Assembly: GCA_036796975.1 (NCBI GenBank)
Contig: DAIRBY010000009.1
Span: 1 to 64,000 of the forward strand
Direction: 5' to 3'
DNA from: UBA8190 sp003453695
Lineage (GTDB): Bacteria > Actinomycetota > Acidimicrobiia > Acidimicrobiales > UBA8190
Length of the DNA: 64,000 nt
Shown: piece by piece, positions 1 to 7,478 of the stretch
Layout: every line of letters starts with the position of its first letter
How positions within the stretch are numbered: position 1 is the stretch's first letter
The notes under the pieces: model-generated
What the model was told of the DNA's origin: nothing
Database searches by the model: none
Seen by the model: only the letters and a program-made list of their open reading frames with translations
Position numbers and translations under genes: made by a program

Positions 1-333
1 CCGCTCCGGGACGTCTACCTGACCATCGACTCGTTGCCCGCCGCCTCGAACGGGGCGGTGGGCATCGGCGTCACCGTGCAGCCGCTGGTGTCCTGGTTGT
101 GGGTGGGTGGCGCCGTGGTGGCGCTCGGGGCGGTGCTGGCCATGGTCCCGGGGCGTCGCCGCCGTCCCACCGACCCCGTCTCGGCCCTGCCGGGCGCCGC
201 CGGGCTGGGTCAGGAGCCTGCCACCGAGCCGGGCACGGCCCCCGGCGACGGCCCCCGAGTGGACGGTCCGGACGGATCGGAGCCGGAGCCGGCGCCCGAA
301 GCACCACGGCCCGCCGTGCCCGTGGCCCCATGA
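1..333 (+). CDS. ccmF: CcmF, cytochrome c-type biogenesis protein (C-terminal end only)
   Basis: The reading frame is open from base 1, so the gene begins outside the window. The visible 110 residues start with PLRDVYLTIDS and run into a hydrophobic segment (VSWLWVGGAVVALGAVLAM), followed by an Arg-rich turn and a Pro/Glu/Ala-rich tail. That ending, a last membrane helix with the VQPLVSWLWVGG signature and a cytoplasmic tail, is typical of CcmF, the large membrane subunit of the system I haem lyase that attaches haem to apocytochrome c. The stop codon overlaps the ATG of the next gene (ATGA), and the following ccmG, ccmH and ccmI-like genes support the call. The long acidic and Pro-rich tail is not a known functional element. 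Confidence 0.85.
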   Translation, partial: PLRDVYLTIDSLPAASNGAVGIGVTVQPLVSWLWVGGAVVALGAVLAMVPGRRRRPTDPVSALPGAAGLGQEPATEPGTAPGDGPRVDGPDGSEPEPAPEAPRPAVPVAP

Positions 334-863
334 AGGCCCGCTGGATCGCGCTGGCCGTGCTCGTCGTGGCGGCGGGGCTGATCGCCGTCCTCGCCACCCG
401 CCCCCCGGCCGCCGCCACCGAGGTGGACACGCCGCTTCTCGGACACCAGGTGCCTCCGGTTTCGGGCACCACCGTGTCCGGTGGATCGTTCACGCTCTCC
501 GCCCTGCGGGGGCGGTGGGCCGTCGTGAACTTCTTCGCCAGCTGGTGCCAGCCGTGCCAGCAAGAGGAAGCCGACCTGGTCGCCTTCGCCTACCAGCACC
601 GCGGCCCCCAGGACGCCGCCCTGGTCGGTGTGGTGTACGACGACTCGACGTCGAACGCCCGCAGCTTCCTGTCGTCGTCGGGCGCCACCTGGCCCGCCGT
701 CGCCGACCCGGGTGGGACCCTGGCGGTGGACTTCGGGGTGCGGGCGCCACCGGAGACGTTCCTCGTCTCGCCGGCCGGACTGGTCACGGCCCATCTCGAC
801 GGGCCCGTCACCACCGCGCAACTCGACTACTGGCTGTCGCGCGGCGCCGAGGCCATGCCGTGA
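330..863 (+). CDS. ccmG: CcmG/DsbE-type thiol:disulfide oxidoreductase
   Basis: This 177-residue protein has one N-terminal membrane anchor (residues 5-22) and then a periplasm-facing thioredoxin fold. The active-site motif is C73-Q-P-C76 within ASWCQPCQQEE, and a conserved APPETF segment (likely the cis-proline region) lies near residue 137. CcmG reduces the haem-binding cysteines of apocytochrome c before haem ligation. The ATG overlaps the ccmF stop by 4 bases, and its own stop overlaps the GTG of ccmH by 4 bases, so the genes are translationally coupled. The length fits the family (about 170-190). The alternative, a general TlpA/ResA thioredoxin, is less likely in this operon. Confidence 0.9.
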   Translation: MKARWIALAVLVVAAGLIAVLATRPPAAATEVDTPLLGHQVPPVSGTTVSGGSFTLSALRGRWAVVNFFASWCQPCQQEEADLVAFAYQHRGPQDAALVGVVYDDSTSNARSFLSSSGATWPAVADPGGTLAVDFGVRAPPETFLVSPAGLVTAHLDGPVTTAQLDYWLSRGAEAMP

Positions 864-1345
864 CGGCGCCGAGATGGCGGCTGTGGGCGCCCTGGCTCGC
901 CATGGCGTTGGTGCTCAGCGTCGCCCTCGCCCTCGGGGCCTCGCGTCCGGGGCCGGCGCGCACCGTGGCCCAGCGCGCCGCTGTCCTCGACGCCCAGCTC
1001 CGCTGTCCCAGCTGTGAGGACGTGTCGGTGGCGGACTCCTCTGCCCCCACGGCCGTCGCCGTGCGGGCCATCGTCAGCCAGCGCCTGCGCGCCGGTGAGA
1101 GCGACGGCCAGATCGAGGACTTCCTGGTGAGCCGCTACGGGCCGGACATCTTGTTGCGACCGCCCGACACGGGCGCCACCAGCGCGGTGTGGATCGTGCC
1201 CGTGGCGGCGGTGGTGCTCGCCCTCGGCGGGCTGGGCGTCTTCTTCTGGCGTCGCCGCCGGGGCGCGCCGGTGCCGGTGGCGGCGGAGGACCGGACGCTC
1301 GTCGACCAGGCGCTGGCCCAGCGGGCAGCGGGGGTGCAGACGTGA
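860..1345 (+). CDS. ccmH: CcmH, apocytochrome c reductase subunit
   Basis: The protein is 161 residues long and starts at a GTG that overlaps the previous stop (GTGA). It has an N-terminal hydrophobic segment (about 10-28), then LRCPSC with C49 and C52, the thiol motif that defines CcmH. A three-helix region follows (RAIVSQRLRAGESDGQIEDF), then a C-terminal membrane helix (about 120-140). CcmH works with CcmG to keep the apocytochrome c haem site reduced and to present it to CcmF. The family usually reads LRCPxCQ; here Glu replaces the Gln. The operon position between ccmG and the ccmI-like gene supports the call. Confidence 0.9.
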   Translation: MTAPRWRLWAPWLAMALVLSVALALGASRPGPARTVAQRAAVLDAQLRCPSCEDVSVADSSAPTAVAVRAIVSQRLRAGESDGQIEDFLVSRYGPDILLRPPDTGATSAVWIVPVAAVVLALGGLGVFFWRRRRGAPVPVAAEDRTLVDQALAQRAAGVQT

Positions 1346-2190
1346 CGCTGCACGCCGGCGCTGTCGGCGCCGAGGAGCGTCGCCGCCTCGAGGTCGAGCG
1401 CGACTTCCTCCTGCGCTCCCTCGAGGACCTCGAATCCGAGCGGGCCGCCGGTGACCTGGTCGACGCCGATTACGAGGCGCTGCGCGACGTCTACACGGCG
1501 CGGGCGGCGGTGGTTCTGCGCGCCCTGGACGTGGCCGCCCCCCAGCAACGCGTCCTGGCTGACCACGCCGGTCCCGACCCGTCGGCCGCCCTCGAGCCGG
1601 TGGCGGACGGGCCCGGTCCGGACCGCCCCCGGCGGCGCAGGCGCGCCCTGTTGTGGGGCGCGCTGGCCGCTTTCGCCGTGGCCGCCGTGGTCCTCGTGGT
1701 GGCGGAGGTCACCACCCGCCTGCCGGGCCAGACGTCGAGCGGATCGATCACCTTGTCGCGCACCCAGCAGCTGCAGCGCACCCTGGCCCAGGCCGAGACC
1801 CTCGAGGGCGAGGGCAAGCTGTCCCAGGCGCTCGTGCTCTACCGCCAGGTGCTCAAGCAGGACCCCACCCAGGAGCAGGCACTGGCCGAATCGGGATGGC
1901 TCGAGTACGAGGCCGGCGCCTCGGCCAAGAACGCCGCCTTGCTGTCGCGGGGCCAGGGGGACGAGCTCGCCGCCGAGCATGCCGATCCGAGCGCCTACGC
2001 GCCGCATCTCTACCTCGGCTCGATGCAGCTCGTCGAGGGCCAGCCCGCCGCCGCTGCCGACGAATTCGCCCGGTTCTTGAGCAGCAGCCCGCCGGTGTCG
2101 GTCGAGCAGACGGCGTGGCCGTACGTGGTGCGGGCCTTCACCGAGGCGGGCCGGCCGGTGCCGCCCGTGCCCGCCGGCGTCAAGGGCTGA
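1342..2190 (+). CDS. ccmI: CcmI-like cytochrome c biogenesis protein with TPR region
   Basis: The GTG start overlaps the ccmH stop by 4 bases. The 282-residue protein has a charged, probably helical N-terminal part (EERRRLEVERDFLLRSLEDL) resembling the cytoplasmic part of CcmI. One membrane helix follows at about 102-122, then an outer domain with at least one TPR-like repeat (LSQALVLYRQVLKQDPTQEQAL) and a second helical pair (YLGSMQLVEGQPAAAADEF). In other bacteria CcmI acts as the chaperone that delivers apocytochrome c to CcmFH. The assignment rests mostly on architecture and position, because sequence conservation in this family is low. Confidence 0.75.
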   Translation: MTLHAGAVGAEERRRLEVERDFLLRSLEDLESERAAGDLVDADYEALRDVYTARAAVVLRALDVAAPQQRVLADHAGPDPSAALEPVADGPGPDRPRRRRRALLWGALAAFAVAAVVLVVAEVTTRLPGQTSSGSITLSRTQQLQRTLAQAETLEGEGKLSQALVLYRQVLKQDPTQEQALAESGWLEYEAGASAKNAALLSRGQGDELAAEHADPSAYAPHLYLGSMQLVEGQPAAAADEFARFLSSSPPVSVEQTAWPYVVRAFTEAGRPVPPVPAGVKG

Positions 2191-2198
2191 CGCCGTCG

Positions 2199-2708
2199 GT
2201 GCACGAGACGCCCGACGAGCTGGCGCGCCTGCAGCGTCTGCTCGACGACAGCATGGCCGGTGCCGGTCCGCACCTGCGGTCCATCATCACCGACGAGCGG
2301 CGGCTCGACGCAGAAGCGTTGTGCCGACAGCTGCAGGGGATGCGCCTTCTCGTCCTGGCCACCGTCGCCGCCGACGGCCGGCCCCTCGTGGGCCCCGTCG
2401 ACGGGTACTTCCTCCACGGTGCGTTCTGGTTCAGCTCCGGTCGCCGGTCGGTGCGCATGCGCCACCTGGCCTCCCGTCCCGCCGTCAGCGCCAGCCACGT
2501 TCCCGGTGAGCAGCTGGCGGTGACCGTGCACGGCCGTGCCGAGGTGTTCGACCTCGCCGATCCGGTGGGCGACGAGCTGCGCCGGGCCGTGCTCGACCAC
2601 TACGTGCCCATCCAGGGGCCCGAGTTCGAGACGTGGCTGGCTCGCACCGACTCCCTCGGTGCCCGCATCGAGGCCGAGCGCGTGTTCACCTTCCATCTCG
2701 GCGGCTGA
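2199..2708 (+). CDS. Pyridoxamine 5'-phosphate oxidase-family (split beta-barrel) protein
   Basis: This predicted 169-residue protein contains the flavin/F420-binding split-barrel signature: RLLVLATVAADGRPLVGPVD near residue 50, GAFWFSSGRRSVRMRHLASR near 75, then VTVHGRAEVF. The C-terminus ends in AERVFTFHLGG, as is common in this fold. The GTG start lies 8 bases after the ccmI-like stop; no earlier in-frame start exists after that stop. The ligand (FMN or F420) and substrate cannot be told from sequence. F420-utilising candidates elsewhere in the window make an F420 binder reasonable but unproven. Confidence 0.7.
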   Translation: MHETPDELARLQRLLDDSMAGAGPHLRSIITDERRLDAEALCRQLQGMRLLVLATVAADGRPLVGPVDGYFLHGAFWFSSGRRSVRMRHLASRPAVSASHVPGEQLAVTVHGRAEVFDLADPVGDELRRAVLDHYVPIQGPEFETWLARTDSLGARIEAERVFTFHLGG

Positions 2709-2765
2709 GCCCGGCGGCGCCGTCCGATTCGCGCCCGGCTGTGCACGGCGAGCAGACTCGGGGCC

Positions 2766-3500
2766 ATGGACGACCGAGGCGCCACACCCGACATCCAAGA
2801 AGCGACCGACGACATGGCCGAGGTGGAGCACCGCCTCGGCATGCCCCTCGACGAGGCGATGCGCACCCAGCGCTCGGTTCGCCGCGTTCGGCCCGATCCC
2901 GTCGACGACCGCATCGTGCTGCGCTGCATCGAGCTGGCCTTGGAGGCGCCCACCGGGTCCAACGGCCAGAACTGGGAGTTCGTGGTGGTGAAGGACGCCG
3001 GGACCAAGGCCGCCCTCGCCGCCCAGTACCGGCGGTCGTGGAAGGTGTACGGCGGGGCGGGCTCCAGGCTGCGCTCCGACGAACAGGCGGCGCGGATCCT
3101 CAAGTCGGTGCAGTGGCAGGTGGAGCACTTCGAGGACATCCCGGTGCTCGTGGTGTGCTGCCTGCGGGGCGGGGCCCGGCCCCTGCCCTTCGTGCCGCTG
3201 CCTCCGATCGCCCTCTCCAGCCACTACGGGTCTGTCTACCCGAGCGCCCAGAACCTCCTCCTGGCGGCGCGCGCCGTCGGGCTCGGCGGCGCGCTGGTCA
3301 CCTTGCCCCTGTGGTCGACGATCGTGGCCCGGCGCCTCCTGGGCCTTCCCATGCAGGTCGAGCCGTGCTGCGTGGTGACCCTGGGCTGGCCCATCGGCCG
3401 CTACGGGCCCAAGAGGCGCAAGGCCGTCGGGTCGGTGGTGCACCTCGACCGCTACGGCGAGAAGCCCTGGGACGCCGCCGAGCCGGCGCCGGGCGGCTAG
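2766..3500 (+). CDS. Nitroreductase-family flavoprotein
   Basis: The protein is 244 residues and starts at ATG. Near residue 38 it has the FMN phosphate-binding start of the fold (TQRSVRRVRPDPV), then LEAPTGSNGQNWEFVVV, which matches the APSxxNxQPW region of nitroreductases. YPSAQNLLLAARAVGLGGAL follows in the C-terminal half and matches the family's long helix. These enzymes use FMN and usually NAD(P)H for two-electron reductions, including detoxification of nitro or quinone compounds. It is followed by a convergent gene (stops 6 bases apart). The substrate is unknown. Confidence 0.8.
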   Translation: MDDRGATPDIQEATDDMAEVEHRLGMPLDEAMRTQRSVRRVRPDPVDDRIVLRCIELALEAPTGSNGQNWEFVVVKDAGTKAALAAQYRRSWKVYGGAGSRLRSDEQAARILKSVQWQVEHFEDIPVLVVCCLRGGARPLPFVPLPPIALSSHYGSVYPSAQNLLLAARAVGLGGALVTLPLWSTIVARRLLGLPMQVEPCCVVTLGWPIGRYGPKRRKAVGSVVHLDRYGEKPWDAAEPAPGG

Positions 3501-3506
3501 CTCTTT

Positions 3507-4157
3507 TCAGGCGGCCTGGCGCACGCCGAGGGTCTTGGCCGTCGGCGACACCGGCACGTCGCCGCGCTCGGGGAAGGTGCCGAGCAGGTGGTCGGCCACG
3601 TGCACCGTCACGCCGAACCAGTAGTGCTCGTTGCGGAAGTGGTGGTTCCGGTGCGCCCGCCACACGTAGCGGAAGAGGGCGCGGCGGGGCCGGTAGTTGG
3701 AGTGGATGAGGTAGTGGGTCCACTCGTAGGTGCAGAGCACCATGAGCGCCGTCACCAATGTGGTCAGTCCCCGCTCGAGGGGCAGACCGGCCAGGCAGAT
3801 GGCGGCGACACCGGCCACGAGCCCGGCCAGGGCCGGAAGGGGGATGAAGACGAGCGACAGCTCCCGGGGATCGGCGTGATGGGCGCGGTGCTTGCGCGCC
3901 ACGAGGGGGTCGACCCGGACCCGGCCCACGGTGCGGGGCCTGAAGTGCAGCACGAAGACATGGATCAGCCACTCGGTGAAGGGCTGGGCGGCCAGCACCA
4001 CGGCCGGGCCCAACAGGTCCCACCACGACCACCCGCCGATGGCGACCCGTCCCGCGATCGCCGCCGCCAGGACGGCGACGATGATGCGCGGGGAGCCGAA
4101 GTCGAAGAAGACACGAGCCGCCCGCCGGAGACTCAGGCTGTCCGCCGCCTGGTTCAC
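3507..4157 (-). CDS. Fatty acid hydroxylase / sterol desaturase-superfamily membrane enzyme
   Basis: The 216-residue protein has at least four hydrophobic segments and a clear set of histidine clusters: KHRAHHADP near 100, THYLIHSNY near 155 and HRNHHFRNEHYWFG near 175. These His boxes hold the di-iron centre of the integral membrane hydroxylase/desaturase superfamily. Such enzymes hydroxylate or desaturate lipid chains, sterols or carotenoids. A GTG at 4157-4155 is taken as the start because upstream sequence in this frame lacks family-like content. The lipid substrate cannot be deduced; carotenoid beta-ring hydroxylase-like activity is one alternative. Confidence 0.8.
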   Translation of the reverse strand: MNQAADSLSLRRAARVFFDFGSPRIIVAVLAAAIAGRVAIGGWSWWDLLGPAVVLAAQPFTEWLIHVFVLHFRPRTVGRVRVDPLVARKHRAHHADPRELSLVFIPLPALAGLVAGVAAICLAGLPLERGLTTLVTALMVLCTYEWTHYLIHSNYRPRRALFRYVWRAHRNHHFRNEHYWFGVTVHVADHLLGTFPERGDVPVSPTAKTLGVRQAA

Positions 4158-4201
4158 CCACCCAGTATCGCCGATGCACGCCGGCGCTGAAAATGCGGCG
4201 G

Positions 4202-5344
4202 TCAGCTGCGCAGGTCGCGAAGCCCCTCCATCGCGGGCCCGAAGGCATGGACAAAGGCGTCCACGTCCTCTTCGGTGGTGGACCATCCCACCGACAGCCG
4301 CAGCGACCGCTCGGCGTCCGCCCCCATGGCCTCGAGCACCGGCGAGGGAGCCAGGGACTCCGACGAGCACGACGAGCCGGAGTGGGCGGCGATTCCGGCT
4401 TGGTCCAGGGCGAGCAGCACCGGCTCGGCCTCGACCCCGTCCAGCGCCAGGCACAACAGGTGGGGAAGACGGCGGCCCGGGTCGCCGAGCACCGACACCC
4501 CGGGCACGGCGACCGCCGCCTGTTCGAGACGCGCCAGCTGCTGACGGGCGCGGTCCAGCTCCTCTTTGAGCCGCCCGTCGCCGAGGGCGTCGGTGGCGGC
4601 GGCGAACCCGACGGCGGCGAGGATGTCCTCGAGACCGGCGCGCCGGGCCCGCTCCTGCTCGCCTCCGACGACGAACGGCTGCAGCCGCAGCCCTCGCCGT
4701 ACCACGAGGGCCCCCGCTCCCGCCGGGCCCCCGAACTTGTGGGCGCTCACCGACAGCAGGTCCGCTCCCAGGTCGTCGAACGACAGGGGCACGTGGCCGG
4801 CGCCGGCGCAGGCGTCGACATGGAGGAGCACGTCACGGCGCCCGCACAGCTCGGCGACCGCCTCCACCGGCTGCAGCGTGCCCACCTCGTGGTTGGCGAG
4901 CTGGCAGTGGACGAGGGCGACGGAGCTGCCGGAGCGCTCCAGCCGGTCGAGGGCGCCGGCCACGGCGTCGGGCTCGATGCGTCCCGACCCGTCGACGGCG
5001 ACGTGCTCGAGCGGGGCGAGACGGACGGCGGACTCTCGCACCGAAGAGTGCTCGACGTCGGCGAGCACCACGGCGCCGCCCGGTCGTGCCCGCCACGCCC
5101 CCCACGTCGCCGCGTTGACCGCTTCGGTGCCGCTGGCGGTGAGCACCACCTGGCGCGGTCTCGTGCCGAGGAAGGTGGCGACGGCGTCCCGGCTCCCCTC
5201 CAACGCGGCGCGCGCCTCACGGCCCTCGTGATGGAGCCGTCCGGGATCGGCGGCGGTGCCGTGCTCCAGCCACGCCGCCATGGCCGCCACCACCTCTGGT
5301 CGGGGAGGTGAGGTCGAGGCGTGGTCGAGGTAGTGGCGGCTCAC
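4202..5344 (-). CDS. Cysteine desulfurase (NifS/IscS-type aminotransferase class V)
   Basis: The 380-residue PLP enzyme shows the full family pattern: YLDHASTSPPRPEV at the N-terminus, LTASGTEAVNAA near 70, HVDACAGAG near 176, the PLP lysine K203 in SVSAHKFGGPAG, and the sulfur-carrying cysteine C326 in HSGSSCSSES. It removes sulfur from cysteine as persulfide for iron-sulfur cluster assembly or tRNA thiolation. The GTG start lies 40 bases behind the stop of the SufR-like regulator, so the two are probably cotranscribed. Together with the divergent Mrp gene this makes an iron-sulfur supply module. No MnmA thiouridylase gene follows here. Confidence 0.9.
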   Translation of the reverse strand: MSRHYLDHASTSPPRPEVVAAMAAWLEHGTAADPGRLHHEGREARAALEGSRDAVATFLGTRPRQVVLTASGTEAVNAATWGAWRARPGGAVVLADVEHSSVRESAVRLAPLEHVAVDGSGRIEPDAVAGALDRLERSGSSVALVHCQLANHEVGTLQPVEAVAELCGRRDVLLHVDACAGAGHVPLSFDDLGADLLSVSAHKFGGPAGAGALVVRRGLRLQPFVVGGEQERARRAGLEDILAAVGFAAATDALGDGRLKEELDRARQQLARLEQAAVAVPGVSVLGDPGRRLPHLLCLALDGVEAEPVLLALDQAGIAAHSGSSCSSESLAPSPVLEAMGADAERSLRLSVGWSTTEEDVDAFVHAFGPAMEGLRDLRS

Positions 5345-5384
5345 GGGACCGCCGGTCCCGCAGACCGTTCGGTGCGAACGCCGA

Positions 5385-6185
5385 TCAGACCAGCGCCGCG
5401 CAGGCGTCGTCGCCGCGCGCCCGGGACGAGAGCACGACCGGGATGGCTTCGTCCGCCACGCCGCACAGGCTGGACAGCAGTCCCCGCACCATGCCCCGGT
5501 CGACGGCACAGATGACCGGGTGGGCCATGGCCGCTTCGCCGAAGGGGCAGTGCTCGGCGACGACCGCCGTCGACGCCCCCCGCTCCTCGGCGTGGGCGGC
5601 GAAGCCGTGGGCCGTGAGCGCGTCGGCGATGGCGTGCATGGCGGCGCGCAGCGAGCGCTGCCCTTCACCGGGTTCCATGCGCTCCGCCAGCAGCCGGCCG
5701 TACTCCTCACCGACGCGTTCGGCCATGCGCTCGGCTTCTTCGGGCCCGAGCATGGTCAACGCCTCGGCCAAGAGCGACACGAGCAGCTCGTCGCGCCTTC
5801 CGACCAGTTCGACCGTCGGGTCCGACCCGGGCCCTTCGGCGGCGCGGTAGTGCTTGGAGGGCCGGCCCGCCCCGCCATCGGCCGGGCGCTCCAGGGTCAC
5901 GGCCAGGTATCCACCGGCAGCCAGGCGGTCGAGGTGGTGCCGGGCCACGTTGGGGTGCAACGAGAAGGCGGCGGCGACCTCCGACGCCGTCACGCCGGGA
6001 CGGCTGCGCACGTGGAGGTAGATCTCGCGCCGCGTCGGGTCGCCGAAGGCGGCGGTGACGGCGGCCACGGCGGCCGAGAACCGGCCTTCGTCCGCGCCCG
6101 AAGGGGCCTCGGCCCCGGCGGGGACGGCGACGGCCCCGGAGCCAGCGATAGCGGCCCCGGGAGAGGGGCGGGCGGCGTCGGCCAC
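5385..6185 (-). CDS. SufR-like (ArsR/winged-helix) transcriptional regulator with C-terminal cysteines
   Basis: The 266-residue protein has an Ala/Pro-rich start. A winged-helix domain at about 40-105 (FGDPTRREIYLHVRSRPGVTASEV, then LHPNVARHHLDRL) matches DNA-binding regulators of the SufR type. Downstream it has GRPSKHYRAAEG and a C-terminal domain with four cysteines at 213, 226, 241 and 262. The C-x12-C-x14-C spacing closely resembles the iron-sulfur ligand set of SufR repressors. It probably senses cluster status and controls the cysteine desulfurase just downstream, and perhaps the divergent mrp-like gene. Cluster binding is inference. The GTG start has a -10-like hexamer (TAGACT) six bases upstream, suggesting a leaderless transcript. 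Confidence 0.8.
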   Translation of the reverse strand: MADAARPSPGAAIAGSGAVAVPAGAEAPSGADEGRFSAAVAAVTAAFGDPTRREIYLHVRSRPGVTASEVAAAFSLHPNVARHHLDRLAAGGYLAVTLERPADGGAGRPSKHYRAAEGPGSDPTVELVGRRDELLVSLLAEALTMLGPEEAERMAERVGEEYGRLLAERMEPGEGQRSLRAAMHAIADALTAHGFAAHAEERGASTAVVAEHCPFGEAAMAHPVICAVDRGMVRGLLSSLCGVADEAIPVVLSSRARGDDACAALV

Positions 6186-6190
6186 GCCGA

Positions 6191-6197
6191 TAGTCTA
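6191..6197. promoter_or_regulatory. Near-palindromic divergent -10 element between regulator and mrp-like gene
   Basis: The heptamer TAGTCTA contains a TANNNT hexamer in each direction: TAGTCT on the plus strand (6191-6196) and TAGACT on the minus strand (6197-6192). The minus copy sits 6 bases before the GTG of the SufR-like gene. The plus copy would give the mrp-like gene a leader of roughly 20-70 bases, depending on its start. This is a by-eye call with no -35 evidence. Confidence 0.4.
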
Positions 6198-6274
6198 CCG
6201 GGGGCACGACGAAAGCCCTGGTCGTGTCGGTCGTCCCGCAGCGACGGCCGTTCGCAGCGAACGAAGGACGTGGG

Positions 6275-7459
6275 TTGGCCAAGAGCGACGCCGAGCTGGG
6301 CGCCGCCGTCGCCGCAGTGATCGATCCCGAGCTCGGCCGCGCCGTCGGCGAGCTCGGCATGGTCCGCGCCGTGCGCGGCGGTCGCCGGGGGGTGGAGGTG
6401 GACCTGGCCATCCCCGTTGCCGGCTGGCCGTCCACCGGCGAGATCGAAGGCCGGGTGCGCGCCGTGCTGGCGCAGGTGGGCGAGGGCGGTGACCGCGTCT
6501 CGGTGTCGGTGTCGGTCATGGACGACGCCGGTCGGGCCGCCCTGCGCGCCGCGCTCGCCACCCCGGCCGGAGGTGAGCCGCCTCCGCTGCGGGCCGCACC
6601 GCAGCCGGCGCGCCCACCCGGCGCCGCCCCGGGCCCCCTCGGCCACGAGGAGGGCCGGCCCAACCGGTTCATGGCCCCGGGCTCTCGCACCCGCGTGGTG
6701 GGGGTGTCGTCGGGAAAGGGCGGCGTGGGCAAGTCCTCGGTCACCGTGAACCTGGCGGTGGCGCTCGCCGCCAAGGGCTTCGAGGTGGGCCTGCTCGACG
6801 CCGACGTCTACGGGTTCTCGGTGCCGGCCATGCTCGGGGTCGACCGCCCGCCCGCCGCCATCGACGAGCTGCTCGTCCCGCCCGTCGTGCACGGCGTGCG
6901 CTGTCTGTCCATGGGCTACTTCGTCCCCGACGACCAGCCCGTGATCTGGCGCGGGCCCATGCTGCACAAGGCGCTCGAGCAGTTCCTCGTCGACGCCTAC
7001 TGGGGCGAGCCCGACTTCCTCCTCATCGACATGCCGCCCGGCACGGGCGACGTGGCGCTGTCGCTCGGGCAGTACCTGCCCCGGACCGAAGTGCTCGTGG
7101 TGACCACGCCGCAACCGGCCGCACAGCGCGTGGCGCAACGCTCGGCGTTCGCCGCCAAGCGGCTCAAGCTGCCGGTGCGCGGGGTGATCGAGAACCTGTC
7201 GTGGTTCACCGGTGACGACGGCACGCGCTATGAGCTCTTCGGCGCCGGTGGCGGCCGGACACTGGCGGACGAGCTCGACGTGCCGCTGCTCGCCCGCATC
7301 CCCCTCGTCCCGGCCGTGCGACTGGGTGCCGACGCCGGCGTCCCGGTACGCGTGTCGGACCCCGACGGGGAGGCGGCCCAGGCCTTCGACGCCCTGGCCG
7401 ACGCCGTGACGGGCCTGGGCCCGTCGCGGGTGTACCGGCGCGAGCTCACGGTCCGCTGA
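6275..7459 (+). CDS. mrp: Mrp/ApbC-family iron-sulfur carrier ATPase
   Basis: This P-loop ATPase (394 residues from the TTG at 6275) has an N-terminal MIP18-like domain (IDPELGRAVGELGMV). A Pro-rich linker follows, then a deviant Walker A motif SSGKGGVGKSS at about 146-155, DADVYGFSVPAML, and the switch region LIDMPPGTGDVALS. Mrp proteins carry and transfer Fe-S clusters. The CPxC motif found in many Mrp proteins is absent (IENLSWFTGDDGTRYELFG), as I recall for mycobacterial Mrp. TTG 6275 is preferred because AAGGA lies 6 bases upstream; a GTG at 6224 in the same frame is the alternative. The gene diverges from the SufR-like regulator. Confidence 0.88.
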   Translation: MAKSDAELGAAVAAVIDPELGRAVGELGMVRAVRGGRRGVEVDLAIPVAGWPSTGEIEGRVRAVLAQVGEGGDRVSVSVSVMDDAGRAALRAALATPAGGEPPPLRAAPQPARPPGAAPGPLGHEEGRPNRFMAPGSRTRVVGVSSGKGGVGKSSVTVNLAVALAAKGFEVGLLDADVYGFSVPAMLGVDRPPAAIDELLVPPVVHGVRCLSMGYFVPDDQPVIWRGPMLHKALEQFLVDAYWGEPDFLLIDMPPGTGDVALSLGQYLPRTEVLVVTTPQPAAQRVAQRSAFAAKRLKLPVRGVIENLSWFTGDDGTRYELFGAGGGRTLADELDVPLLARIPLVPAVRLGADAGVPVRVSDPDGEAAQAFDALADAVTGLGPSRVYRRELTVR

Positions 7460-7478
7460 CCTCCAGGGGTGTCCCGGG

